A DNA stretch of 64,000 nucleotides from Providencia rettgeri (GCA_900455085.1 UGTZ01000001.1:1456501-1520500), one strand, 5' to 3'. Counted from the stretch's first letter, positions 39,238 through 48,807 are shown. The notes: a model not told the origin generated them from the sequence alone. A program made the numbers and translations.

Positions 39238-39714
39238 ATGAAAAAAGCGATTTTATCTGTAATGGCAGCGGCACTAATTTCATCTTGTGCAGTAGCAACG
39301 GAAGATTTGGAAAAGATCGCGCCATATCCAAAAGCTGAATCGGGTATGACTCGTCATGTAATTGAATTAACCAAGCAACAAAATGAAAATGACTTTATGG
39401 TTGAGTTAGTTATTGGAAAAACGATCAAAGCAGATTGTAACCGCCAATGGTTTATGGGTGACCTAGACAAAAAGACATTAGAAGGTTGGGGTTATGATTA
39501 TTATAAACTCGACGAAGTAAAAGGCCCTGCGTCTACCATGATGGGATGTTCTGAGCCGGCAAAAGACCGTTTTGTGACAACTCAGTTAGGTGATGATGCA
39601 TTTGTGCGTTATAACAGCAAGCTACCAATTGTGGTTTATGCTCCAAAAGATATGCAAGTGAAATATCGCATCTGGTCTACAGACGATAAATTAATTGATT
39701 CAGTTAATAAATAA
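39238..39714 (+). CDS. eco: Ecotin, serine protease inhibitor
   Basis: Periplasmic inhibitor of trypsin-like and elastase-like proteases, protecting against host enzymes. 158 residues. LEKIAPYPKAESGMTRHVIEL, EGWGYDYYKLDEV and RYNSKLPIVVYAP are family signatures, and the reactive loop STMMGC has Met at P1 and Cys for the loop disulfide with Cys in IKADCN. The signal region MKKAILSVMAAALISSCAVA can be read with SPase I cleavage after AVA, or as a lipobox ISSC. Confidence 0.95.
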   Translation: MKKAILSVMAAALISSCAVATEDLEKIAPYPKAESGMTRHVIELTKQQNENDFMVELVIGKTIKADCNRQWFMGDLDKKTLEGWGYDYYKLDEVKGPASTMMGCSEPAKDRFVTTQLGDDAFVRYNSKLPIVVYAPKDMQVKYRIWSTDDKLIDSVNK

Positions 39715-39723
39715 ATATTCAAG

Positions 39724-39750
39724 AAAATGCCGCATTTAGCGGCATTTTTT
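39724..39750. terminator. Bidirectional terminator between ecotin and uspF-like genes
   Basis: AAATGCCGC pairs with GCGGCATTT over a 5-nt loop, with T runs usable by both convergent genes. Confidence 0.9.
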
Positions 39751-39762
39751 ATAGCAATTAAT

Positions 39763-40200
39763 TTAGCGAATAACAAATACAGATGTTTTCGCATGGCGCA
39801 CAATAGCGGATGCTGTGGAGCCTAATAGGTAGGTTGAAGTGCTTGGGTGATGAGAGCCAATAACTATTAGGTCGGCACCAATTTCTTGCGCATAATCCAA
39901 AATTTCGTCTTTGGCGGAACCAATACCAACTTTGCAGTTAATACGTTCATCAGCAACTTTGATATCTTTAATGACCTCTTCTAATGCACGCATTGCGAGA
40001 ACTGAGCGTTCTGCAGAATCTTTATTGCTTTCTGGTAAGGCGGCAATTTCAATACCAAAAAATAATTCAAGACTTGGAATAACGGATAGAAAATGAATTT
40101 CGGCTGAGCTTAGTTGTGCTAGTGCCTCAACGTGTTTGATGATCTCTTGGTTCAACTCATCTTCTAACAAATCAATAGGAACTAGGATTTTTTTATACAT
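39763..40200 (-). CDS. Universal stress protein, UspF/UspG type
   Basis: 145 residues; starts MYKKILVPIDLLEDELNQ and ends with the nucleotide-binding pattern VIGSHHPSTSTYLLGSTASAIVRHAKTSVFVI, i.e. G-2X-G-like loop followed by GS(T). Closest by memory to E. coli UspF (YnaF). Presumed ATP-binding stress protein; GAGG lies upstream of ATG 40200. Confidence 0.9.
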   Translation of the reverse strand: MYKKILVPIDLLEDELNQEIIKHVEALAQLSSAEIHFLSVIPSLELFFGIEIAALPESNKDSAERSVLAMRALEEVIKDIKVADERINCKVGIGSAKDEILDYAQEIGADLIVIGSHHPSTSTYLLGSTASAIVRHAKTSVFVIR

Positions 40201-40500
40201 AGCGACCTCATTTTCGTGTTATTTGAAATTAATTACAAAGGCTTATCTTCAATATATCATAAGTTAAATGGAAAGTAATAAATGCTATAACGTGCGTATT
40301 TATCGCTTAGAGTTAAGGTAAATATAATTAATCATTTGAAAATAAAGGATAATTATTGTTGAGTCACCCTTTGTTTACAATTATTAGTGAGACTTTTAAC
40401 AGGAACTATGCGATTATTGATTTTAAATATCATTAACCAATTGATTTAAAAGGTTTATTTGAATGATAATTATTTTGTTTTTCATTAAAGAATACATCAT

Positions 40501-41430
40501 ATGAATATGAATAATGCCTCGCCCAAGAAAAAAAGTGAGCTCGAGCTACAGCAAATAAAATTTAATGCAGCGAAGAAAAGTACACTCATCAGTGTCGTTG
40601 TTAATACACTCTTATCCATTTGGCAGATAATTATTGGTGTTATTTCACATTCTTCAGGGCTAGTTGCTGATGGTATCCATACCTTGTCTGATTTAATTGC
40701 TGATTTTGTCGTATTAATCGCGAATAAAAAAAGCCATAAAAAACCTGATGAAGATCACCCCTATGGCCATTTTCGTTATGAAAATGGTGCCTCATTAATA
40801 TTAGGAATAATTTTATTAATTGTTGGTGTGGGGATGGTTTGGTCTGCTATTGAAAAGTTACTCAACCCAGATTTAATTCCTGAAGTACATACCATAGCTT
40901 TGGTCGCTGCACTGATCGCTTTAGTGGCAAAAGAAGGTTTATTTAGATATATGCTTCATGTTGCTAACAAAGTGAATTCGAGTATGTTAGTTGCAAATGC
41001 TTGGCATGCACGCTCTGATGCCGCTTCTTCATTAGTTGTTGCCATCGGTATTATTGGGAGTTTATGCGGTTTACGTATTTTTGACCCGATTGCTGCCCTC
41101 ATTGTCGGGACTTTTGTTTTTCGCATGGGGTTCAAATTTACGAATCAATCGATGCAAGACTTAATGGATAAAGGCGCGAATGAGGAAACTTTGCAGGAAA
41201 TTCGTTCTGTTTTAGATAATATAAGTGAGTTATCGGGATATCATGATTTAAAAACACGTAAGTCGGGTGATTTTTTATTAGTAGATGTGCATCTAGAACT
41301 TGATGGAAATATGAGTATTACTGTTGGCCATGAGATTGCGGTAAATGTACGTAACAAGTTGATGGAAAACCCATTAATTTTAGATGTTATGACTCACCTT
41401 GACCCTTATGATAAAGATGTTAAGCATTAA
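40501..41430 (+). CDS. Cation diffusion facilitator metal exporter
   Basis: 309 residues, six predicted membrane helices in residues about 28-210 and a cytoplasmic C-terminal dimer domain. Metal-site motifs are HTLSDLIADF on helix 2 and HARSDAASS on helix 5 (the HD-DD set), plus DHPYGHFRYE in the loop between. Exports a divalent metal such as Zn, Fe or Mn against protons; the ion cannot be assigned from sequence. Not the standard FieF length or context. Strong terminator at 41459. Confidence 0.88.
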   Translation: MNMNNASPKKKSELELQQIKFNAAKKSTLISVVVNTLLSIWQIIIGVISHSSGLVADGIHTLSDLIADFVVLIANKKSHKKPDEDHPYGHFRYENGASLILGIILLIVGVGMVWSAIEKLLNPDLIPEVHTIALVAALIALVAKEGLFRYMLHVANKVNSSMLVANAWHARSDAASSLVVAIGIIGSLCGLRIFDPIAALIVGTFVFRMGFKFTNQSMQDLMDKGANEETLQEIRSVLDNISELSGYHDLKTRKSGDFLLVDVHLELDGNMSITVGHEIAVNVRNKLMENPLILDVMTHLDPYDKDVKH

Positions 41431-41458
41431 TCATACGTTTATTTTATTTTTCGATAAG

Positions 41459-41488
41459 AACCGAGCTTTAAAGTGGCTCGGTTTTTTA
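41459..41488 (+). terminator. Rho-independent terminator after the CDF gene
   Basis: AACCGAGC pairs with GCTCGGTT over a 10-nt loop, followed by T run. Confidence 0.92.
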
Positions 41489-41664
41489 TTGCAAGCTATT
41501 ATATAAAAACGACTTATTAATTATTGCACCCAGTTGATAACAAGGCGAAAATTAATACGTTGTTTCATAATGGCACAATATAGTATTTGTTCAAAGTATA
41601 GGGAACATGTAGCAAACTCTACAAATTTGTACTCTATAGTGATTATTGAATGATTGAGGAAAAA

Positions 41665-42705
41665 ATGCGGTTAACTCAAGAACAATGTCAGACATTTCGC
41701 GCCCCAAAAGTTATTGCTCTTACAAATAAAAATGGTATGAAGGTCATTCTTAGTAGCCTTGGGGCTAGTTGGGTTAGCTGTATACTTCCGGTAGCAGCAG
41801 GAAAACGAGATGTTATTTTGGGTTCACCCAATATGGCGAAACAGATGGAGCAAGGGGTATATCTTGGTTCGATAGTCGGGCGAGTAGCTAACCATATAAA
41901 TAACTCACAATTTATGCTAAATGAACAAAAATATCAGGTAACGAATAACCAAGGTACACATTATCAGCGTGGTGGAAAATATAATTTTAGTCATCGTATA
42001 TGGGGTATTTTTCAACCAACTCCACAGAAAGCTATTTTTTCTTTGGCGTCTCCTGCTGGCGAACAAGGTTTTCCGAGCCAGTTAGACGTTGAAGTGAGTT
42101 ATGAACTTACAGAAGATAATCAAGTGGTTATCCATCATAACTACCAAGTTACCGAGGCTTGCCCTGTTAACCTTGCGAATCACATCTATTTTAACTTAGC
42201 AGGAGAGGATTCGGTTAGAACGGCTTTAGAGCATGATTTATATATTGATGCAGACCAATATTTGCCAACAGATATGGACGGTATTCCAACGGGGGAATGG
42301 CATAATGTTGCAGAAACAAATTTTGATTTTCGCCAAAGTAAGCGAATTGGCCGGGATTTTTTACAAGATGATGTGCAGCGTCGTGTTGGAGGATATGACC
42401 ATACGTTTATATTAAATAACGCATTAACTGATGGCGAGCAGACAGTCGCAACTCTCAGCGCACCAAGTGGTGATGTATGTCTCAATATCGCCACTACGCA
42501 ACCTGCATTACATGTGTACAGTGGAAATAACTTGCTTGCAACGTCAGGGAAAACCCGAACGTATGTCCCTTATTCAGGGGTAGTGATGGCTACTCAGTTT
42601 CCAACAGACGCCATTAATCATTCGGAGAGGGGCACGCGATACAGCTCGATTGCTCTTTCTCAACAAGTGTATCGAAGCCAAACTCGTTACCAATTTATTT
42701 TCTAA
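41665..42705 (+). CDS. Aldose 1-epimerase-like protein, likely catalytically altered
   Basis: 346 residues from ATG 41665 (TGAGGA at 41655-41660 upstream), the same length as E. coli GalM. The fold signatures are present: GRVANHINNSQF, PVNLANHIYFNL (His kept), GGYDHTFIL. Two catalytic positions are changed: the usual LHGG reads YQRGG (His to Arg), and the usual ALE(S/T) general base reads VMATQF (Glu to Ala). It may bind a sugar without mutarotase activity or have a new role. It converges on prpD. Confidence 0.85.
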   Translation: MRLTQEQCQTFRAPKVIALTNKNGMKVILSSLGASWVSCILPVAAGKRDVILGSPNMAKQMEQGVYLGSIVGRVANHINNSQFMLNEQKYQVTNNQGTHYQRGGKYNFSHRIWGIFQPTPQKAIFSLASPAGEQGFPSQLDVEVSYELTEDNQVVIHHNYQVTEACPVNLANHIYFNLAGEDSVRTALEHDLYIDADQYLPTDMDGIPTGEWHNVAETNFDFRQSKRIGRDFLQDDVQRRVGGYDHTFILNNALTDGEQTVATLSAPSGDVCLNIATTQPALHVYSGNNLLATSGKTRTYVPYSGVVMATQFPTDAINHSERGTRYSSIALSQQVYRSQTRYQFIF

Positions 42706-42718
42706 TCTAGCAGGTGAA

Positions 42719-42749
42719 TATTCAGCGCCTCTATATTAAGGCGCTGAAT
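42719..42749. terminator. Bidirectional hairpin between epimerase-like gene and prpD
   Basis: TTCAGCGCC pairs with GGCGCTGAA over a 10-nt AT-rich loop between two convergent genes. Confidence 0.75.
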
Positions 42750-42777
42750 TGAATTACTGGTTAATAATTATTTAGAC

Positions 42778-44232
42778 TTAAATAACAAACAAATCCAGAT
42801 ATTCATTGACGGGCATTTTTTCTAGCATGGGTTTATCGAGAGAGGCTTTTAGAATTCGAATTTGTTGGGCTTCTGGGAATTGCCTTGCTAAATTAATTCT
42901 AAATTTATTCAATAACAATGGCATACCCTCTTTGCGGCGGCGTTTGTGACCAACTGGGTATTCGATAACAACTTCATCAAGCACTTGCCCATCTTTCAAT
43001 GTGATGGTTAACCCGTTGCTAATCGAACGTTTTTCAGGATCATGATAATCTCGAGTAAACTGTGCATCTTCGGTGCAATACATTTTTGCACGTAATGCAT
43101 CAATACGCGCATCTTTGGCAATATTGTCTTCATAATCAGCAGCGGTTAAACGGCCAAAAATTAATGGGATAGCAACCATATATTGGATGCAATGATCTCT
43201 ATCTGCCGGGTTATTTAATGGGCCTTTTTTATCAATAATACGAATACAAGCCTCATGGGTACGAATGGCAATAGACTCAATATCTTGTGCCGATTTCCCT
43301 AATTTCTCAAGGGTTTGATAGAGTTGTAAAGCTGCTTCTACCGCTGTTTGGGAATGAAACTCAGCAGGGAAAGAAATCTTAAACAACACATTTTCCATGA
43401 CATATGAGCCATAAGGGCGTTGAAAACGCAGTGGTTGTCCATTAAATAAAACATCGTAGAAGCCCCATGTTTTTGCGGTTAGCGCCGTTGGGTAGCCCAT
43501 TTCTCCTTTTTGAGCCATTAAAGCCAACCGAACTGCACGGGATGTGGCATCACCGGCTGCCCATGATTTACGGGACCCTGTATTGGGGCTATGGCGGTAG
43601 GTACGTAAGCTGTGCCCATCAATCCATGCTTGGGAAACGGCATTGAGAATTTGATCTCTTTCCAGCCCTAATAAATGTGCAACAACCGCAGTTGAGGCTA
43701 CTTTAACTAAAATGACATGATCAAGGCCAACTTGGTTAAAGGCGTTTTCTAACGCAATACAACCTTGAATTTCATGCGCTTTAATTAATGCAGTCAAAAC
43801 ATCTCTAATGACTAGTGGCGCTTTGCCTTTAGCAATGTTTTCACGTGAAAGCCAGTCAGCCGTTGCCAAAATACCGCCAAGGTTATCTGATGGATGGCCC
43901 CATTCGGCAGCAAGCCACGTGTCATTAAAATCGAGCCAGCGGCACATGGTACCAAGATTAAAAGCGCCTTGCACAGGATCTAATTGAAATTGTGTGCCTG
44001 GGATTTTTGCTCCATTTGGCACAATTGTCCCTGGCACTATAGGCCCTAGTAATTTTTTACATGCGGGATATTCAAGGGATTCCATACCGCAACCCAGCGT
44101 GTCGAGCAGGCAATGATAAGCTGTATCATAGGCTAGGTCAGAAATAATCGGGTAATCCATTACATAATCAACAATATCGCTGATCACTTTATCAAATTCA
44201 ATTTGTTGCGAACGCACGGTTTGTGTTGTCAT
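42778..44232 (-). CDS. prpD: 2-methylcitrate dehydratase PrpD
   Basis: Dehydrates 2-methylcitrate in the methylcitrate cycle of propionate breakdown. 484 residues (E. coli 483). Recognised by the MmgE/PrpD fold segments MCRWLDFNDTWLAAEWGHPSDN and SFPAEFHSQTAVEAAL. It begins 11 nt after prpC and ends the operon; no prpE follows. Confidence 0.95.
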   Translation of the reverse strand: MTTQTVRSQQIEFDKVISDIVDYVMDYPIISDLAYDTAYHCLLDTLGCGMESLEYPACKKLLGPIVPGTIVPNGAKIPGTQFQLDPVQGAFNLGTMCRWLDFNDTWLAAEWGHPSDNLGGILATADWLSRENIAKGKAPLVIRDVLTALIKAHEIQGCIALENAFNQVGLDHVILVKVASTAVVAHLLGLERDQILNAVSQAWIDGHSLRTYRHSPNTGSRKSWAAGDATSRAVRLALMAQKGEMGYPTALTAKTWGFYDVLFNGQPLRFQRPYGSYVMENVLFKISFPAEFHSQTAVEAALQLYQTLEKLGKSAQDIESIAIRTHEACIRIIDKKGPLNNPADRDHCIQYMVAIPLIFGRLTAADYEDNIAKDARIDALRAKMYCTEDAQFTRDYHDPEKRSISNGLTITLKDGQVLDEVVIEYPVGHKRRRKEGMPLLLNKFRINLARQFPEAQQIRILKASLDKPMLEKMPVNEYLDLFVI

Positions 44233-44243
44233 TAGGTTACCTT

Positions 44244-45410
44244 TTAACGCTGTTCTATAGGAGTAAATAATTGATTTTCAGGCCCAATGTAGTTGGCTGA
44301 AGGACGAATAATTTTGTTATCTTGTCGTTGTTCAATAATATGGGCTGACCAGCCAGCGGTACGCGCCATAACAAATAACGGGGTAAACATAGCGGTGGGG
44401 ATGCCCATCAGGTGATAAGCCACAGCCGAAAACCAATCTAAGTTGGGAAACATGTTTTTCTCACGTTTCATCACGGACTCAATGCGATCCGCAACGGTAT
44501 AAAGATGCCGGTTTAAGCTTTGTTCTGATAACTGTAAAGCAACAGATTTGATAATGGGATGGCGAGGGTCTGCGAGGGTATAAACTGGATGGCCAAAACC
44601 AATGATAACCTCACTATTTTTAATGCGTGCGGTAATATCGTGTTCCGCTTCGTCCATCGAGGCATAACGTTGCTGAATTTCTAAAGAAACTTCATTTGCG
44701 CCGCCATGTTTTGGACCACGCAGCGCGGCAATTGCCCCTGTCATCGCTGAGTAAAAATCCGTACCTGTCCCAGCAATAACCCTTGCTGCAAATGTGGATG
44801 CGTTAAATTCATGTTCCGCATATAAAATTGCCGTAATATGCATGAATTTTTCCCATTGAGCAGGAGGTTTTTTACCGTGTAATAGGTGTAAGAAATGCGC
44901 ACCAATCGAATCATCATCTGTTTGGGTTTCAATACGCCGTCCATGGTGGCTAAAGTGGTACCAGTACAACAATATCGACCCTAATGATGCTAATAAGCGA
45001 TCAGCGATATCTCTAGCACCAGAAAAAGGGTGCGATTCTTTTTCTGGTAAAACACAGCCCATCATTGATACGCCTGTGCGCATGACATCCATCGGGTGTG
45101 CGTTAGCGGGTATTGATTCTAACGTCTGTTTAACGTTTGCCGGTAACCCTCGAAGGGATTGCAGTTTTTCTTTGTATGCAACGAGTTCAGTTGCCGTAGG
45201 GAGCCTTTCATGGATGAGCAAATGTGCGATTTCTTCAAATTCACATTGTGTTGCCAAGTCGTGAATATCAAACCCGCGATAATGCAGGTCATTACCATTA
45301 CGCCCAACGGTACAAAGGGCCGTGTTTCCGGCTGCTACACCAGAAAGTGCAACTGATTTTTTAGGTTTAAATTGAGGAGTTTCAGTGTGGTTAAGTTGTT
45401 CATTCATCAT
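44244..45410 (-). CDS. prpC: 2-methylcitrate synthase PrpC
   Basis: Condenses propionyl-CoA with oxaloacetate. 388 residues of the short citrate-synthase type. Catalytic elements: LRGPKHGGANE (His), IGFGHPVYT (His), and the Asp in ASTFAARVIAGT context later. Start ATG 45410 (a second ATG one codon later is equally possible) behind AAGGA. Follows prpB by 58 nt. Confidence 0.94.
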   Translation of the reverse strand: MMNEQLNHTETPQFKPKKSVALSGVAAGNTALCTVGRNGNDLHYRGFDIHDLATQCEFEEIAHLLIHERLPTATELVAYKEKLQSLRGLPANVKQTLESIPANAHPMDVMRTGVSMMGCVLPEKESHPFSGARDIADRLLASLGSILLYWYHFSHHGRRIETQTDDDSIGAHFLHLLHGKKPPAQWEKFMHITAILYAEHEFNASTFAARVIAGTGTDFYSAMTGAIAALRGPKHGGANEVSLEIQQRYASMDEAEHDITARIKNSEVIIGFGHPVYTLADPRHPIIKSVALQLSEQSLNRHLYTVADRIESVMKREKNMFPNLDWFSAVAYHLMGIPTAMFTPLFVMARTAGWSAHIIEQRQDNKIIRPSANYIGPENQLFTPIEQR

Positions 45411-45468
45411 TTATTCCTTGTAGGGGACTGAGGTAATGCAACTTTCGGTAATAATAAGTAATTAAAAA

Positions 45469-46356
45469 TTAAGATTTTTTCTGTGAAAATAATGCATCCA
45501 GTTTTTGCTCATAATCGTAATAATGAATACTCTGATACAGCTCTTCTCGAGTTTGCATTAGCGGAATGACACTTTTTTGCGTGCCTTCTTTACGTAATGT
45601 TGTATAAACCTGTTCAGCCGCTTTGTTCATGGCGCGAAATGCAGAAAGTGGATATAGTGCGATGGCAATGCCAACACTGCGTAATTCATCAAGAGTAAAC
45701 AGTGGGGTTTGGCCAAATTCAGTTAAATTGGCCAGTACGGGAGCAGAGGTGTTATTTGTAAATTTTTGATACATAGAGAGTTCTGTAATAGCTTCTGGGA
45801 AAAGCATGTCCGCGCCTGCGTCTAAGTAAGCTTGTGCACGTTCCAGTGCGGCATCAATGCCTTCTACCGCTAATGCATCAGTTCGAGCCATAATCACAAA
45901 ACTGTCATCGGTTCGTGCATCAACAGCTGCTTTGATGCGGTCGACCATTTCTTGTGTCGAAACAATTTCTTTATTAGGGCGGTGGCCACAACGTTTGGCA
46001 CCCACTTGGTCTTCAATATGTAACCCTGCTGCACCTGCTTTACAAAAGGATTTCACGGTACGGGCAACGTTAAAAGCGGAAGGGCCAAAGCCAATATCGG
46101 CGTCAACCATTAGTGGTAAGTCACAGACGTCGGTAATGCGTCGAATATCAATTAAAACATCATCTAACGTTGAAATACCTAAGTCAGGCATACCTAATGA
46201 TCCTGCGGCTACGCCACCCCCTGATAAATAAATAGCTTTATAGCCAGCTTGTTTTGCAAGGAGTGCGTGGTTGGCATTGATCGTTCCAACAAGCTGCAAT
46301 GGCGACTCTTGCTTGATAGCCTCGCGAAATTTGTGTCCTGCACTAAATGATGACAT
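45469..46356 (-). CDS. prpB: 2-methylisocitrate lyase PrpB
   Basis: Cleaves 2-methylisocitrate to succinate and pyruvate. 295 residues; isocitrate-lyase superfamily signature KRCGHRPNKE with the catalytic Cys, PLMVDADIGFG metal-binding Asp, and MARTDALAVEG. GAGG precedes ATG 46356. First gene of prpBCD, driven by the sigma-54 promoter at 46414-46429. Confidence 0.95.
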   Translation of the reverse strand: MSSFSAGHKFREAIKQESPLQLVGTINANHALLAKQAGYKAIYLSGGGVAAGSLGMPDLGISTLDDVLIDIRRITDVCDLPLMVDADIGFGPSAFNVARTVKSFCKAGAAGLHIEDQVGAKRCGHRPNKEIVSTQEMVDRIKAAVDARTDDSFVIMARTDALAVEGIDAALERAQAYLDAGADMLFPEAITELSMYQKFTNNTSAPVLANLTEFGQTPLFTLDELRSVGIAIALYPLSAFRAMNKAAEQVYTTLRKEGTQKSVIPLMQTREELYQSIHYYDYEQKLDALFSQKKS

Positions 46357-46413
46357 AGCGGCCTCATAAAATGTTAATCAGTTGTAATGAGATTAGGGTA
46401 ACAATAGTCATAT

Positions 46414-46429
46414 AGCAATTGGCGTGCCA
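46414..46429 (-). promoter_or_regulatory. Sigma-54 promoter of prpBCD
   Basis: On the minus strand TGGCACG-CCAA-TTGCT matches the sigma-54 consensus TGGCACG-N4-TTGCW perfectly, with GG and GC correctly spaced. It lies about 60 nt upstream of prpB and fits control by the enhancer-binding protein PrpR encoded divergently. Confidence 0.92.
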
Positions 46430-46534
46430 ACCTTGAATTAAGAGGCGTGGAAATATAAATGTATTAAAAATCAATTGGATATTGATTTTTCTGGTTTGTG
46501 ATAGAAAAAACAAAGTTAAAATAATCAGTTGGAA

Positions 46535-46579
46535 TGTTTCATTGAAACAATATATTGTTAAGTGAAACGGAAATGAAAC
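46535..46579. promoter_or_regulatory. Candidate PrpR enhancer sites
   Basis: TGTTTCA-T-TGAAACA (46535-46549) is a perfect 15-bp palindrome, followed by two further TGAAAC half-sites at 46563 and 46574. They lie about 110-150 nt upstream of the sigma-54 promoter, the usual enhancer distance, and close to the prpR start, so they could also mediate autoregulation. Confidence 0.6.
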
Positions 46580-46598
46580 ACGATGAGAAGGTATGGCG

Positions 46599-48230
46599 AT
46601 GATGGATAAACCGATTATTTGGACGGTTTCAGTGTCCCGGTTATTTACACTGTTTCGAGATATCAGCCCAGAATTTAGTGAACAAGCGGAAATCACACCA
46701 CTTAATCTTGGTTTTGAACAGGCGGTAGAGGCTGTTCGCCAACGATTACAGGAAGGGCATTGTGACGCCATTATTAGTGCGGGTTCAAATGGTGCTTATT
46801 TAAAAAGTCATGTTTCAGTTCCCATTATTAACGTAAAAATCAGTGGGTTCGATGTTATGCAGGCATTAACCAAAGCCCGGGAGATTAGCGATAAAATTGG
46901 GATTATTAATTATAAAAAACCGCTTTCGTCATTAGATGAATTTCAGCAGCGTTTTGGTTTGCAAATTGAACAGCGTAGCTATGTTACCGCAGAGGATGCG
47001 AGGGCTCAGCTTAAGGCACTGAAAGCTTTGGGGATCTCCGTTGTGGTGGGCGCAGGGTTAATCATGGACTTAGCAGATGAAATGGGGATGACAGGGGTTT
47101 TTGTTTATTCCACACAAACCATACGGCAAGCATTTTCAGATGCTATCGAATTAAGCCTGATGTCGAGGCGTGAAAACCATTCGCAAGACAAATATCTCCC
47201 CCCTAATCCTGCAAAAGTTCGTTATACCATTAATGACCTGATTGGTTTGTCATTACAGATGGAGCGTGTTAGGCAAACCATTATGTTATATGCACGCTCT
47301 GATGCAACGGTATTGGTTCAAGGTGCGAGTGGAACAGGGAAAGAGATGGTGGCACAAGCCATTCATCACGAATATACCTTATTTAATCAACATAAGCGAA
47401 GTAAACAACAAATGCCTTTTGTGGCCGTAAACTGCGGAGCAATACCTGAAACATTATTAGAAGCCGAATTATTTGGCTATGAAGAAGGTGCTTTTACGGG
47501 GTCTCGCCGCGGTGGCCGAGCAGGCTTATTTGAACTGGCGAATGGGGGAACACTGTTTTTAGATGAAATTGGTGAAATGCCTATTGCATTACAAACAAAG
47601 TTATTACGAGTGCTCGAAGAGCGTTCGGTAGTGCGAGTTGGTGGGTATAAACCGTTACAAGTCAATGTTCGGGTCATTTGTGCAACCCACTGTGATTTAG
47701 ACGGTTGGGTAAAAGAAGGGCGCTTTCGAGCTGATCTATTTTATCGGCTCGGGGTACTAAGAATGCGAGTACCAGCGCTCAATGAACGTGGCGATGATAT
47801 TTTTGTATTAGCGGAGCGGCTGCTTAAATTAGCCTTTGCAGGATTAAGATTGCCTTTACCTTCCTTTCGTGTACAGCAACTAATTGTATGTAAAGAATTT
47901 TTTCTTGAGTATTCATGGCCCGGCAATGTTCGAGAACTCAGAAACTTAATGGAGCGGGTCGCGCTGTATTGCAGTGCTTACCCGGAAAAAGCGATCACAA
48001 CACAAATGCTAATAAGTTTATCCCCAGAAAGGCAGGGTAGCGAACACAAGGATGTCGTAATAAAAGATAAATCACATGAACCATTAGAAGACGTAATGGC
48101 AAGATTTAATGGGGATCGTAAAGCGGTGGCCGAGTATTTAGGAATTAGTAGGACTACGTTATGGCGCCGACTTTCCTCCTATTCCTCCAGACCGAATTCT
48201 CGTATTGCACCAAGGAAGAGTAAGAATTAG
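46599..48230 (+). CDS. prpR: Sigma-54-dependent propionate regulator PrpR
   Basis: 543 residues. N-terminal PrpR_N sensor domain (WTVSVSRLFTLFRDISPEF, SNGAYLKS) that senses 2-methylcitrate; AAA+ domain with Walker A GASGTGKE, sigma-54 contact loop EEGAFTGSRRGG (GAFTGS as in E. coli PrpR), Walker B GGTLFLDEIGEM; C-terminal Fis-type HTH KAVAEYLGISRTTLWRRL. ATG 46599 lies seven bases after GAGAAGG; ATG 46593 is too close. Divergent from prpB. Confidence 0.93.
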   Translation: MMDKPIIWTVSVSRLFTLFRDISPEFSEQAEITPLNLGFEQAVEAVRQRLQEGHCDAIISAGSNGAYLKSHVSVPIINVKISGFDVMQALTKAREISDKIGIINYKKPLSSLDEFQQRFGLQIEQRSYVTAEDARAQLKALKALGISVVVGAGLIMDLADEMGMTGVFVYSTQTIRQAFSDAIELSLMSRRENHSQDKYLPPNPAKVRYTINDLIGLSLQMERVRQTIMLYARSDATVLVQGASGTGKEMVAQAIHHEYTLFNQHKRSKQQMPFVAVNCGAIPETLLEAELFGYEEGAFTGSRRGGRAGLFELANGGTLFLDEIGEMPIALQTKLLRVLEERSVVRVGGYKPLQVNVRVICATHCDLDGWVKEGRFRADLFYRLGVLRMRVPALNERGDDIFVLAERLLKLAFAGLRLPLPSFRVQQLIVCKEFFLEYSWPGNVRELRNLMERVALYCSAYPEKAITTQMLISLSPERQGSEHKDVVIKDKSHEPLEDVMARFNGDRKAVAEYLGISRTTLWRRLSSYSSRPNSRIAPRKSKN

Positions 48231-48807
48231 TATTTTTATGCATTCCCTTAATTCGATTTATAGTGTTTTCACTAAATTTTAATGAATCTCCATTAATTTT
48301 TAAATAAAAAGAAAAAATAAGGGAATAACAAACAAAAAAGTGAAATAAATTGTTTTAGTAAATTGAGCAAGGCAAATTTGCTTTATCAATCAGCTTATGC
48401 AGCAGGAGAAAACAATAAATAATTTTTTTTGTGATTAAGCACTTTTTAGGTTCCTTATATTTAGTTTAAGTTGTATCTAAAAGTAACAGGGGTGGTTTTG
48501 CATGTTGTTTTTATAAATAACTGTTATTTAAGTAATTAGTTTCTTTTTCTTGCCGTTTTTGAACAGGGTTTACCTACAAAAAAAACGTGATTTTTCTCAC
48601 ATAAATTATTTTGTTAGTCACCATTAGATTTTCTCATTTTAACTTCGTGATTGAACGTTCTATATTGCGCTCAAATTAGTCTTATCTTTGTTTTTTTACT
48701 ACTGCACTAATCGCCGAAATGTATTCTTTCTTGGGAACACAATGTTGTCGTATTCTACGATGTAGTTGCAGCGCATATTATTTATTTTGTTAGTTGGAGA
48801 GTGGGGC
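48231..48807 (+). promoter_or_regulatory. Gene-free stretch upstream of the MFS gene with a candidate CRP site
   Basis: About 575 nt, AT-rich. CGTGA-N6-TCACA at 48586-48601 resembles a CRP site and lies about 210 nt before the MFS start. No open frame or RNA recognised in the rest. Confidence 0.4.
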
